From an uncultured Myxococcales bacterium (GTDB lineage: Bacteria > Myxococcota > Myxococcia > Myxococcales > Myxococcaceae): DNA of 40,903 bases. Every line of letters starts with the position of its first letter. Within the stretch, counting starts at the first letter, position 1. Below are positions 28,943 through 35,989 of the stretch, piece after piece. The notes beneath the pieces were generated by a model. That model saw nothing but the letters and a program-made list of their open reading frames with translations, did not search any database and was not told the origin of the DNA. The translations under genes and the position numbers were made by a program. Where the stretch lies: the NCBI GenBank assembly GCA_903911905.1, contig CAIWFK010000443.1:1-40903 (forward strand). The letters are read 5' to 3'.

Positions 28943-29568
28943 CCCGCCGGCGAGATGGCGACCACCGGTGCGACCGTCACGTGCACCTGCGCCAGCTCTT
29001 CGGCCGAGAGCGGAATCCTGGTGCCCTGGTCGACGACGGCGTTGGCCCAGTGGGCACCCTGCAGCAACGCCTTCGAACTCGAGAAGCGGGCACCACGCAG
29101 ATCGCTGGCGTCGAACTTCGCCCGGTACAGACAGGCCGAGCGAAGGTCTGCGCCACGAAGGTCGGCCGACGTGAGGGTCGAGTACTCGAGGTGCGCACCC
29201 ATCAACTGCGCCAGGTCGAGCTTCGCGCCCGTCAGCTTCGCGCCGGTCAGCACGGCGTGGGACAGGTTGGCTCGCGAGAACGACGCGCCCCGCAGGTCGG
29301 CACGCAGCAAGCTCGCGCCCTCGAGGTTCGCGTCGTCGAAGCGGGCCCCGCGCAGGTCGAGGTCGCTCAGCGAGCGGCCGGCCAACGACTGGCCGCGCAG
29401 GTCCCCACAGACACCGAGTTCGGCGTTGGCGCCCTGCGCTCCCGAGTCCGAGCGGCAGGTGCCGGTCGCCTCGTCGAAGTGGAACTCGCCGCCCTGGGCC
29501 AGTGACGCGGTGAGGGTCACGGTGACGGCGATGAGGGTGGCGAGGGTCGGGGTCGAGGTGCGGTTCAT
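28903..29568 (-). CDS. Exported pentapeptide-repeat protein
   Basis: 221 aa. The signal peptide (about residues 1-27, ending ASLAQG) is followed by a short Cys-containing segment and about 18 pentapeptide repeats of the A(D/N)LxX type (LRGARFDDANLEGASLLRAD, then RGASFSRANLSHAVLTGAK). These should form a right-handed quadrilateral beta-helix in the periplasm or on the surface. The C-terminal tail (VAISPAGAATRSSARGPPR) is unlike the repeats and is partly encoded by the duplicated fragment at 28831-28942, so the stop may be secondary. It ends 2 bases from the chemoreceptor stop (convergent). It is last in a same-strand series beginning with the kinase at 34458. Confidence 0.85.
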   Translation of the reverse strand: MNRTSTPTLATLIAVTVTLTASLAQGGEFHFDEATGTCRSDSGAQGANAELGVCGDLRGQSLAGRSLSDLDLRGARFDDANLEGASLLRADLRGASFSRANLSHAVLTGAKLTGAKLDLAQLMGAHLEYSTLTSADLRGADLRSACLYRAKFDASDLRGARFSSSKALLQGAHWANAVVDQGTRIPLSAEELAQVHVTVAPVVAISPAGAATRSSARGPPR

Positions 29569-29645
29569 GGGGTGCTCGAGGAGGTCGAGTGAGGTCGATT
29601 CGGCATGGTTGGTCGTCTGGCAGTACGGGGCGTGGTGGGGGGGGC

Positions 29646-30851
29646 TCAGGGGCCTCGGCGCAACAACCCACCGTCGCTCACCAACGCCCACGCCACCGAG
29701 GGCGAGACCTGCAGTTCTTCGATGACGCCGATCACACCCGATTGCTGGCTGACCCAGCTCTGGCCGTCGAAGTGCACCATCGCGCCGTCCCACCCCGCGG
29801 CGTAGACATTGGTGGCGCCCGAAGCCCCGAGCGCGACGAGGGTCGAATTGGTGGGCAGTGGCCAGTCGGTCCACGTCAGGCCGTCGGGGGTGCTCAGGAG
29901 TTTGGAGGGCCCCGGTGCCGGAGGCATCCACCGGGACGTGTCTTCACCCACCAGGCAGAGCGTGCCTCCAGCGGCCAGCGTGTGGGGCCCGTAGATGCCC
30001 GCGGGCATGGGTCGGGTCGTCCAGGTGTTGCCGTCGAAGTGCATCAGGTCGTGGTAGCCGCTCGCCCACAGGTCGGTGCTCGGCCCGGAGACGGCCTCGA
30101 GGCCACCGGTGAGGCCGAAGAACGTGGTGACCGGGTTCCAGGTCGAGCGCCACGCGGTGCCGTCGAAGTGGGCGATGAAGACGCCTCCCTGGTGGTTGAC
30201 GCCAGTCTCGCCGACCAGCCAGAGGTCGTTCGTCGAGCCACCCAGGGTGCGCGCCCGGAAGGCCGGTGGGTCGGGCAGCCAGGTGGTGGCCGTCGGGGCT
30301 CCATTGACGTCACCCGCGACGCGAAACAGCCGATTGCCCGAGAAGCCAAACCACCCGAGCACGACGGCCTCGTTGGGGCTCGTCGCCATCAGTGAGCGCA
30401 GCTCGACCGAGCCGTTCGGGTCGAAGGGGAAGCGGGCGAGCTCGTTCCATTGGCCGTTGGCGTAGCGACCCACGACCTCATTCGGCGTCGCGGACGGACC
30501 GTCGTTGCCGGTGACGAAGACCGCCACGCCGTCCACGGTGCTCACGTGCGTCACTCGCAAGGGAATGCCACTGACGCCACACCAGCCGTCGACCGAGCAG
30601 CCCCCGTCTACCGCCGGTTGGCCGGCATCGAAGTCTCCTGCGTCGAGCGCGCCCGCGTCGGTCGTCGAGCCCGCGTCGGCGCTGACTCCCGCGTCGGCGC
30701 TGACGCCCGCGTCGGTGATGATGCCCGCGTCGGTCGTCGCTCCCGCGTCGAACGGCGGGCCTTCGACGACGGGGGTCAGACACCCGCTGAGCAGGACCAG
30801 GGTGAGCGCGGCAGACTGCAGACAGGTTCGTGCGGGCGGCGTCGTCGTCAT
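29646..30851 (-). CDS. Lipoprotein with Asp-Ala-Gly linker and beta-propeller-like domain
   Basis: 401 aa. The signal peptide ends in LLSGC (lipobox). A linker of about nine DAG units (residues about 35-80), typical of myxobacterial lipoproteins, spaces the domain from the membrane. The rest has repeated W-rich blades: ANGQWNELARFPF, SPNEAVVLGWFGFSGNRLF, STNDLWLVGE, HFDGTAWRSTW, HFDGNTWTTRP and HFDGQSWVSQQ. These recur about every 45-50 residues, suggesting a beta-propeller of six or seven blades. No catalytic residues are evident; probably a surface binding or adhesion protein. It lies 60 bases downstream of the cupredoxin gene on the same strand. Confidence 0.85.
   Translation of the reverse strand: MTTTPPARTCLQSAALTLVLLSGCLTPVVEGPPFDAGATTDAGIITDAGVSADAGVSADAGSTTDAGALDAGDFDAGQPAVDGGCSVDGWCGVSGIPLRVTHVSTVDGVAVFVTGNDGPSATPNEVVGRYANGQWNELARFPFDPNGSVELRSLMATSPNEAVVLGWFGFSGNRLFRVAGDVNGAPTATTWLPDPPAFRARTLGGSTNDLWLVGETGVNHQGGVFIAHFDGTAWRSTWNPVTTFFGLTGGLEAVSGPSTDLWASGYHDLMHFDGNTWTTRPMPAGIYGPHTLAAGGTLCLVGEDTSRWMPPAPGPSKLLSTPDGLTWTDWPLPTNSTLVALGASGATNVYAAGWDGAMVHFDGQSWVSQQSGVIGVIEELQVSPSVAWALVSDGGLLRRGP
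30640..30750. repeat. DAG-coding tandem repeats
   Basis: Short degenerate repeats (CCCGCGTCGGCGCTGA and variants, read on the plus strand) encode the Asp-Ala-Gly linker of the lipoprotein. They are coding low complexity, not CRISPR: units are unequal, in frame and lack spacers. Confidence 0.7.
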
Positions 30852-30911
30852 ACCGGTGAGAGCAGCCGCGCCCGAGAAGTCGCATTCGACGTCGTCGACG
30901 ATGCGACAGCG

Positions 30912-31574
30912 TCAGGGATACGTCCGTGATTCCCGGTACTTCTCGCCGAATTTATTGAGGTGCGAGTGGTCTTTCCGGTCCTCGACCAGGGTGAGCTCGG
31001 CCTGGGTGACCTGGCCTGGGGCGACCTCGATCGGCGTGCTGACCGGAGTCGTCGCCCCGCGGGTGTACGCGTACAGGGTCCACTTGCCTGGCGGCACGCC
31101 GGTGATTCGAAACGCCCCGGTGTCGTCGGGTCGGGCGAAGCGGCGGTTGGGCAGCACCAGCACGGTCGCCGCCATCTCGGGGTGAATGTTGCAATAGACG
31201 TCGACGACGCCCGCTGCGGGGAACTTCTTGGTCTTGGTGCGCCCCCGTGGGTACTGCCCCAGGTCGAACTCGCGGGCCGCCGAGAGCGAGAACACGTTGT
31301 GGGTCAACACGTCGTCGTTCGGGAACGACACGGTCTGGCCCACGGTGATGGCCAGCAGATCGGGCTCGAAGTGCCGGTCGTGCTGGGTGATGCGTGCCTC
31401 GGCGTCGGGCGGCGGCTCGGCGAACCCCACGACGTACACCACCACCGACAGCGGGCTGACCGACGCGTCGGGCCGGGTGACGTGCACCGTGCCTTCGACC
31501 GTGCCGGGGTCGGCCGCGGCGCTCGAGGTGGCGAGCAACGCCGCCAGGCAGTGAATGGCCCTCGAGGTCTTCAT
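30912..31574 (-). CDS. Exported plastocyanin-like (cupredoxin) protein
   Basis: 220 aa with a signal peptide (MKTSRAIHCLAALLATSSAAA). The cupredoxin part HFEPDLLAITVGQTVSFPND is followed by type-1 copper ligands: His92 in THNVF and Cys128, His131 and Met134 in YCNIHPEM (C-x2-H-x2-M). A C-terminal segment FARPDDTGAFRITGVPPGKW looks like a carboxypeptidase-regulatory/Ig-like strand pair. This architecture is annotated in other genomes as methylamine-utilisation-like or cupredoxin domain protein. It should act in periplasmic electron transfer or copper binding. Its start overlaps the upstream stop by one base (TGATG), so it is translationally coupled to the outer-membrane protein. Confidence 0.88.
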   Translation of the reverse strand: MKTSRAIHCLAALLATSSAAADPGTVEGTVHVTRPDASVSPLSVVVYVVGFAEPPPDAEARITQHDRHFEPDLLAITVGQTVSFPNDDVLTHNVFSLSAAREFDLGQYPRGRTKTKKFPAAGVVDVYCNIHPEMAATVLVLPNRRFARPDDTGAFRITGVPPGKWTLYAYTRGATTPVSTPIEVAPGQVTQAELTLVEDRKDHSHLNKFGEKYRESRTYP

Positions 31575-32305
31575 CAGAACGTGACGCCGAAGTTCACGCG
31601 TGGAGCATTTCGAATTCCGATGACGCCGAACAAGAACCCGCCCGAGACCCAGAACCGGCCGTATTGCCAGGACACGTCGGGCCCCACCGCGACCCAGGGG
31701 CTGAAGTGACCAGGGGTGAAGTCGAGCTGCGAGGTCACCTCTGCGCCCAGCCTCAGGTCCCCGAGGATTCGTACGCTCACCCCGGCCCCTGGCAGCAGAT
31801 CGACGGTCCACGGTGCGCCGCCGACCTTGAAGCGCGTCTGCAGGTCGACGACGGTGCGCACCCGTTCGAGCTCGAGGCTGAAGACGGCCCCCGCTTCGAG
31901 CTGCACCAGGCTGCGGGCATTGACCAACCTCCCGACGGCGGCGCGCACCTGGGCGCCGAACGGCCCGCGCTCGACGCGATCGGGGTTGGTCAGTTGGTAG
32001 CGCGCCTCGAGGCTGAAGTGGTCGAACGTCGTCGCCAGCCCCGAATCGAGCTGATCGAACTCGAGCTGCACCGGTATCAGCAACTCGAGTCGGTCGGTGA
32101 CGCCCACCGCCGGCGCCCACATGAGGTTGGTCTGCTCCGGGCTTCCTGGCGACCCGTTTTCCTCCCACAGCCAGGTGATGAGCTCGACGCTCCGCTCGGG
32201 CAGGGTGTCGGTGTCGTTGAGCCAGCCAAACCGGGAGTACCCGGCCTGGGCGCTCGCGCTCACGGCGAGCACGGCACAGCACGCGAATCTGGCGAACGAC
32301 GGCAT
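31574..32305 (-). CDS. Outer-membrane beta-barrel protein
   Basis: 243 aa with signal peptide (MPSFARFACCAVLAVSASAQA). The mature protein is a succession of alternating amphipathic strands (LELLIPVQLEFDQL, FSLEARYQL, GAQVRAAVGRL, QLEAGAVFSLELE, VSVRILGDLRLGAEV, WVSGGFLFGVIG) and ends with the aromatic VNFGVTF typical of BAM substrates. It is probably a 10-12-stranded barrel. A strong Shine-Dalgarno site AGGAGA lies five bases before ATG 32305. It lies 47 bases downstream of the kinase gene and is coupled to the cupredoxin, suggesting a joint outer-membrane/periplasm function. Confidence 0.82.
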   Translation of the reverse strand: MPSFARFACCAVLAVSASAQAGYSRFGWLNDTDTLPERSVELITWLWEENGSPGSPEQTNLMWAPAVGVTDRLELLIPVQLEFDQLDSGLATTFDHFSLEARYQLTNPDRVERGPFGAQVRAAVGRLVNARSLVQLEAGAVFSLELERVRTVVDLQTRFKVGGAPWTVDLLPGAGVSVRILGDLRLGAEVTSQLDFTPGHFSPWVAVGPDVSWQYGRFWVSGGFLFGVIGIRNAPRVNFGVTF

Positions 32306-32310
32306 GGGGT

Positions 32311-32316
32311 TCTCCT
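32311..32316 (-). promoter_or_regulatory. Strong ribosome binding site AGGAGA
   Basis: AGGAGA on the minus strand five bases before ATG 32305. It is one of the few near-consensus Shine-Dalgarno sites here and fixes the start of the barrel protein. Confidence 0.7.
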
Positions 32317-32352
32317 GTCGAGCGGCGGCGCACGACGCTGGTTTGGCGATGG

Positions 32353-34458
32353 TCATGCGCGCGAGGCCGCCCCCACGGCGTTTCGAAGTGCAGGAGCGGT
32401 GAGCCGGCGCGCATTCACCCGCATGCGCCACAGCGACCCGGCCAGCAGGGCGAGCGCCGCGACGGCGATCACCGACAGCGCTGCTCGCGCATGGGGAAAC
32501 AGGCCCGAGAGGCCGGTGTCGGCCGGCCGCGCCAACACCAGCACGGCGATGGGTTCGGCGGCTCCCGATGCCCCTGGCACCGTGGAACTCTGGACCAGCC
32601 ACGTTCGCCCGGCTGCCACCAGCTCGGTCGGCGAGCGCGGGTGGGCACCCACCGCGCCGATCAATTCCCTGGGAAGCGGCCCTTCGACGGTGCCGTCGGG
32701 CAGCACCAGCGCCAACTGCGTCTGCGGGTCGACCGCCAGTTCCCCCAGGAGGTGGTCACCTGCAATCAGTTGGAGAAACGCCGCGGGGCGCGCTCCTCCC
32801 AGCTCGAGGGCTCTGACGAAGAGCACCGCGACCTGGGCCTGGCCCTCGTCTGCCAACAGCCCGGTACCAGCGAGCAGTCGATTGGGGAGCATCGCGATGC
32901 TCGAGGCCGGGGCGCCCAGGTCGAAGGCCCGCGCGACGGCCGGAATGGCGAACAGGTCGTTGCCCCAGCGGTCAGGCCGCGCCGTCGAATAGCACAGCCG
33001 CCCCTTGTAATCGGCGACCGCCACGTTCGCGCGCTCGGCGGCGACCCGCCAGGGGGTCCAGTCGGCGTCCTTCAGGCTCGCGTGCAGAGCGGCGAAACGG
33101 TCGGCGTCGCGCACCCCGGTCCCCAGCCCGAAGTCCGACTCGTCGCGCGCGGCGGCGACCTGCCTCACCACCGGGAGCAACGTCGAGAGATCGGCCAACG
33201 CCTCGAAGGCCTCGTACCGGAGCGCGAGCGTGCGCTCGACCCGTTGGCTCGCGGCGGCGAACGACTCGCGTGCCGCCGCGACGCTGCGCGCGCGGACCAC
33301 GGCGTCGCCACCCAGGGCGACCACCACCAGCATCAACGACGCGGCCGCGACCGTCGCGACGGCGCGTAGCCCTCGCGAGCGGTCCCGCTCGAGCGCGGCC
33401 AGCAGCGCCTCCATGCTGGGCCAGCGCTCGGCGGGGTCCGCTGCCAGCCCCCGCGACACGATGTCGCTCAACGAGGCCGGCACCTGGGAATCGGGCGGCG
33501 CCGGCGGCGGGCCTTCGCGCAGGGCGTCGAGGCGGCGCTTCACCTGCCCGGGGAAAGGCCTGACGCCGTGAAGGGCTTCGTACATCGACGCGCAGAACGC
33601 GAACTGGTCGGCGCGAAAGTCGAGGTGCTCGCCGAGCAGTTGCTCCGGGGCCATGTACGGCACGGTGCCGATGAGCACGCCGCGCGCGTCGACGTCGAGC
33701 GGTTCGAGTGTGGATCCCCCGTTCGAGGCCACCGGCGCCGGCGCGGCGCGAGCGATGCCAAAATCGGTCACCCGCACCCGCCCGTCGGTCCCCACCAGCA
33801 CGTTGCCCGGCTTGAAGTCGCGGTGAATGAGCCCGGCGGCATGAGCGGCCGCGAGCCCGCGCCCGGCCGCGCAGAACGCGTCGACCACTTCGGAAACCGT
33901 TCGTCGCTTCTGCGCCAGCCACCCGGCGAGGTCTGCGCCGTCGACCCGCTCCATGGCCACGAAGACGCCCTGGTTCCACGGGCCCGCATCGAAGACCGCG
34001 ACGACGTTGGGGTGCGCAATTCTGGCCATGGCCCTCGCCTCGCGAATGAGCCGCGCGCCCGAGTCCGCCAGTCCGGCCACCGCCCCCGAGCGGATGATCT
34101 TCACCGCCACCGAGCGCCGGAGCTGCGGGTCGTCGGCGGCGTAGACCCGCCCAAACCCCCCCGCGCCGATCAGCGATTCGATGACGTACCGACCGACCAG
34201 GGCGCCCTGCAGCGGGCCTTCGTCATCGCTCGCCACGGGCGCCCGGCCAACCGGCGACCGCAGGGTCTGGGACACGGAGTCGCCCGGCTGGGGGTCGGGC
34301 GAGGGGGCCTGCGTCGACTTCGGCCGCTCGGGCAGCGCGCTCAGGAGCGCCCGGCAGGCCGCGCACTGCTCGATGTGCGCCCAGTGGGCGTCGGCGCGAG
34401 GCTGCGGCACGCGACCGGCCAACAGTCCCTGCAGGGTCTCGTCGTCGGGGCATTCCAT
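32353..34458 (-). CDS. Transmembrane Ser/Thr kinase with N-terminal zinc anti-sigma-like motif and extracytoplasmic sensor
   Basis: 701 aa from ATG 34458. Residues 1-42 contain Cys3, His28, Cys32 and Cys35 (HIEQCAAC), the HxxxCxxC pattern of zinc anti-sigma (ZAS) domains. A Pro/Ser linker is followed by an intact Hanks kinase (about 90-360: GAGGFGRVY, SVAVKIIR, HRDFKPGN, DFGIA, YMAPEQ). TM1 (TVAAASLMLVVVALGGDAVV) begins near 370. About 270 periplasmic residues, with a Cache/PAS-like region, end at TM2 (ALSVIAVAALALLAGSLW) and a short cytoplasmic tail. It is divergent from the sigma factor gene 67 bases away and heads a same-strand series of envelope genes. I infer that it senses an envelope signal and controls that sigma factor. 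Confidence 0.9.
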   Translation of the reverse strand: MECPDDETLQGLLAGRVPQPRADAHWAHIEQCAACRALLSALPERPKSTQAPSPDPQPGDSVSQTLRSPVGRAPVASDDEGPLQGALVGRYVIESLIGAGGFGRVYAADDPQLRRSVAVKIIRSGAVAGLADSGARLIREARAMARIAHPNVVAVFDAGPWNQGVFVAMERVDGADLAGWLAQKRRTVSEVVDAFCAAGRGLAAAHAAGLIHRDFKPGNVLVGTDGRVRVTDFGIARAAPAPVASNGGSTLEPLDVDARGVLIGTVPYMAPEQLLGEHLDFRADQFAFCASMYEALHGVRPFPGQVKRRLDALREGPPPAPPDSQVPASLSDIVSRGLAADPAERWPSMEALLAALERDRSRGLRAVATVAAASLMLVVVALGGDAVVRARSVAAARESFAAASQRVERTLALRYEAFEALADLSTLLPVVRQVAAARDESDFGLGTGVRDADRFAALHASLKDADWTPWRVAAERANVAVADYKGRLCYSTARPDRWGNDLFAIPAVARAFDLGAPASSIAMLPNRLLAGTGLLADEGQAQVAVLFVRALELGGARPAAFLQLIAGDHLLGELAVDPQTQLALVLPDGTVEGPLPRELIGAVGAHPRSPTELVAAGRTWLVQSSTVPGASGAAEPIAVLVLARPADTGLSGLFPHARAALSVIAVAALALLAGSLWRMRVNARRLTAPALRNAVGAASRA

Positions 34459-34525
34459 CGGGAGTCGGGGAGTCTCGTCGCAGCGCGCGCCGCCAACCTG
34501 GCGAAGGTATGCGAAGCTCCCGTGG

Positions 34526-35413
34526 GTGTCATCGGCTTCGCTCACCACGCGCCTGGTCGACCGCCTCGGGGCCCGCGGCCTTCCGTACACCGGCGCCTTC
34601 GACGTGCTCGAACGCGTGCTTTCCGAGCGCCACGCCGAGGCCGTGGCCCAGCATGGTGATCTCGGCCTCCAGCCCGGGCGCTGGCTCGACGCCCTCGTCG
34701 ATCACCTTTCAGCGGAAGAGGACCTGCTCGCCCAACTGCGGGCGATTCACGCGTGCGACCTGTTCCTCGCTCGAGCGTGCCTCGACGGCCTCGCCGTCGC
34801 GCTCAGCCGCTTCGACGCGCTGCTGGTGCACGAGGTGCGCGCCGCGGGGCGAACGGTTCGGGCCACCGACGACCTGGTCGACGGGGTGACGCAGCACCTG
34901 CGCGCCTCGCTGCTCGCGGGCGAACGCCCTGCGCTCTCGAGGTTCGCGGGTCGCGGTGACCTGCGAGGCTTCGTGCGCATCGGCGTGGTGCGCGAGCTGC
35001 TGCGGCTGATGGGGCGCCAGAAGCGCGAGGCGCCAGCCGATGAGGTGGCGCTCGCCGAGCTGGGCCCCAGGCTCGACCCCGAGCTGGAACGGTTTCGCAC
35101 CGCCTACCGAGACGACTTCGCGGTCTGCTTTCGCCAGGCCCTCGCCGCGCTCGCGCCGCGCGACCGGACGGTGCTGCGAATGAACACCTTCGAGAAATTG
35201 AGCATCGACAAGATTGGCGCGCTCTTCGACGTGCACCGGGCGACCGCCGCGCGCTGGCTCGAGCGCATCAAGGCCGACCTGGCCGCCGATACCGAGGAGC
35301 GTCTGGCCGCCCGGCTGGGGGTCAGCGACACCGAGGTCGAGAGCATCATTCGGTTGGTTCGCAGCGAGGTTCACGTCAGCATGGAGCGGCTGCTCGAAGA
35401 CCCCGCGCGGTGA
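34526..35413 (+). CDS. Sigma-70 family factor resembling Myxococcales 'gmx1' type (TIGR03001-like)
   Basis: 295 aa from GTG 34526 (MSSASLTTRLVDRLGARG). Region 2-like sequence is at RFAGRGDLRGFVRIGVVREL (about residues 145-165). Region 4, a helix-turn-helix, is at LAALAPRDRTVLRMNTFEKL then IGALFDVHRATAARWLERIK (about 205-250). An N-terminal helical extension of about 90 residues precedes region 2 and is longer than in ordinary ECF factors, matching what I recall of the Myxococcales-specific family. The C-terminus (DTEVESIIRLVRSEVHVSMERLL) also fits. It is divergent from the ZAS-motif kinase; that pairing suggests the kinase is its regulator. Target promoters are unknown. Confidence 0.82.
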   Translation: MSSASLTTRLVDRLGARGLPYTGAFDVLERVLSERHAEAVAQHGDLGLQPGRWLDALVDHLSAEEDLLAQLRAIHACDLFLARACLDGLAVALSRFDALLVHEVRAAGRTVRATDDLVDGVTQHLRASLLAGERPALSRFAGRGDLRGFVRIGVVRELLRLMGRQKREAPADEVALAELGPRLDPELERFRTAYRDDFAVCFRQALAALAPRDRTVLRMNTFEKLSIDKIGALFDVHRATAARWLERIKADLAADTEERLAARLGVSDTEVESIIRLVRSEVHVSMERLLEDPAR

Positions 35414-35433
35414 GCAGTGGTCGAGCAGTGGTC
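35412..35433. repeat. Perfect 11-bp tandem direct repeat
   Basis: GAGCAGTGGTC occurs twice back to back, the first copy overlapping the stop codon of the sigma factor gene. No hairpin is formed. Probably a small slippage duplication at the 3' end. Confidence 0.7.
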
Positions 35434-35450
35434 TCGTCGGTACCCGAAGC

Positions 35451-35873
35451 TCAGCGCAGCGCGATGGCGGGGGCCACGCTGGCCGCGCACGCCACCTGTT
35501 CGGTCGCGCAGAAGGTGATGCCGTCGATGGGGTGCAGGTTGCGGCCGACCAGCCCAGCGGGGTGCAGCCAGCGGGCGCCGCGCCCCACGAAGTCTTCTCC
35601 GCCAGCGTGCACGGTGTACGTGACCTCTCCGGGTACGTGGGCCGCGAAGCCGACGACCTGGTGGCTGCGCTCGTCGACCATGGTCCACTCGGCGACGCTG
35701 ACCTGCTGCGAGCCGACGTGCAGTTCGAGCGGCAATTGGCCCACGGCCTGGGCGTCGATTGACGCGCACTGACGAACGGCCCTGGGCTGACACGACGCCG
35801 CGACGGCATTCGAGCCTGCCTGGTTCGACGTACACCCACACATGACCACGAGCGCGAGGCTGGAAAACCGCAT
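35451..35873 (-). CDS. Small lipoprotein, unknown
   Basis: 140 aa, MRFSSLALVVMCGC with a likely lipoprotein cleavage before Cys14. The mature part is beta-rich: QLPLELHVGSQQVSVAEWTM, then VVGFAAHVPGEVTYTVHAGG and [14 protein letters not shown]. Four cysteines besides the lipid-linked one suggest two disulphides. I do not recognise the family. A segment of this gene (minus-strand residues about 69-110) is repeated in diverged form at 28831-28942, which implies there was once a second copy in the neighbourhood. It is convergent with the sigma factor. Confidence 0.75.
   Translation of the reverse strand: MRFSSLALVVMCGCTSNQAGSNAVAASCQPRAVRQCASIDAQAVGQLPLELHVGSQQVSVAEWTMVDERSHQVVGFAAHVPGEVTYTVHAGGEDFVGRGARWLHPAGLVGRNLHPIDGITFCATEQVACAASVAPAIALR
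35544..35669. repeat. Copy (B) of the fragment at 28831-28942
   Basis: Intact, in-frame copy within the lipoprotein gene. Compared with copy A it carries an additional 14 bases net, of which six give Gly-Gly-type residues missing from A. The two copies are in the same orientation, about 6.7 kb apart, and flank the sigma/kinase/envelope module. Confidence 0.85.
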
Positions 35874-35989
35874 GGGCCCTTGCAGAGCAGGACTCACGCC
35901 AGTCGAGCTGATCAATGGGATCAACCGGTTCCGACCCTGCCCCCATCGTTCTGGAGCGGGCAGGAGCCATCACCTGTGCACGACAGGAG

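Noticed and set aside
30640-30760. Repeats resembling a CRISPR array
   Set aside because: Units are short, unequal and without spacers; they encode the Asp-Ala-Gly linker of a lipoprotein.
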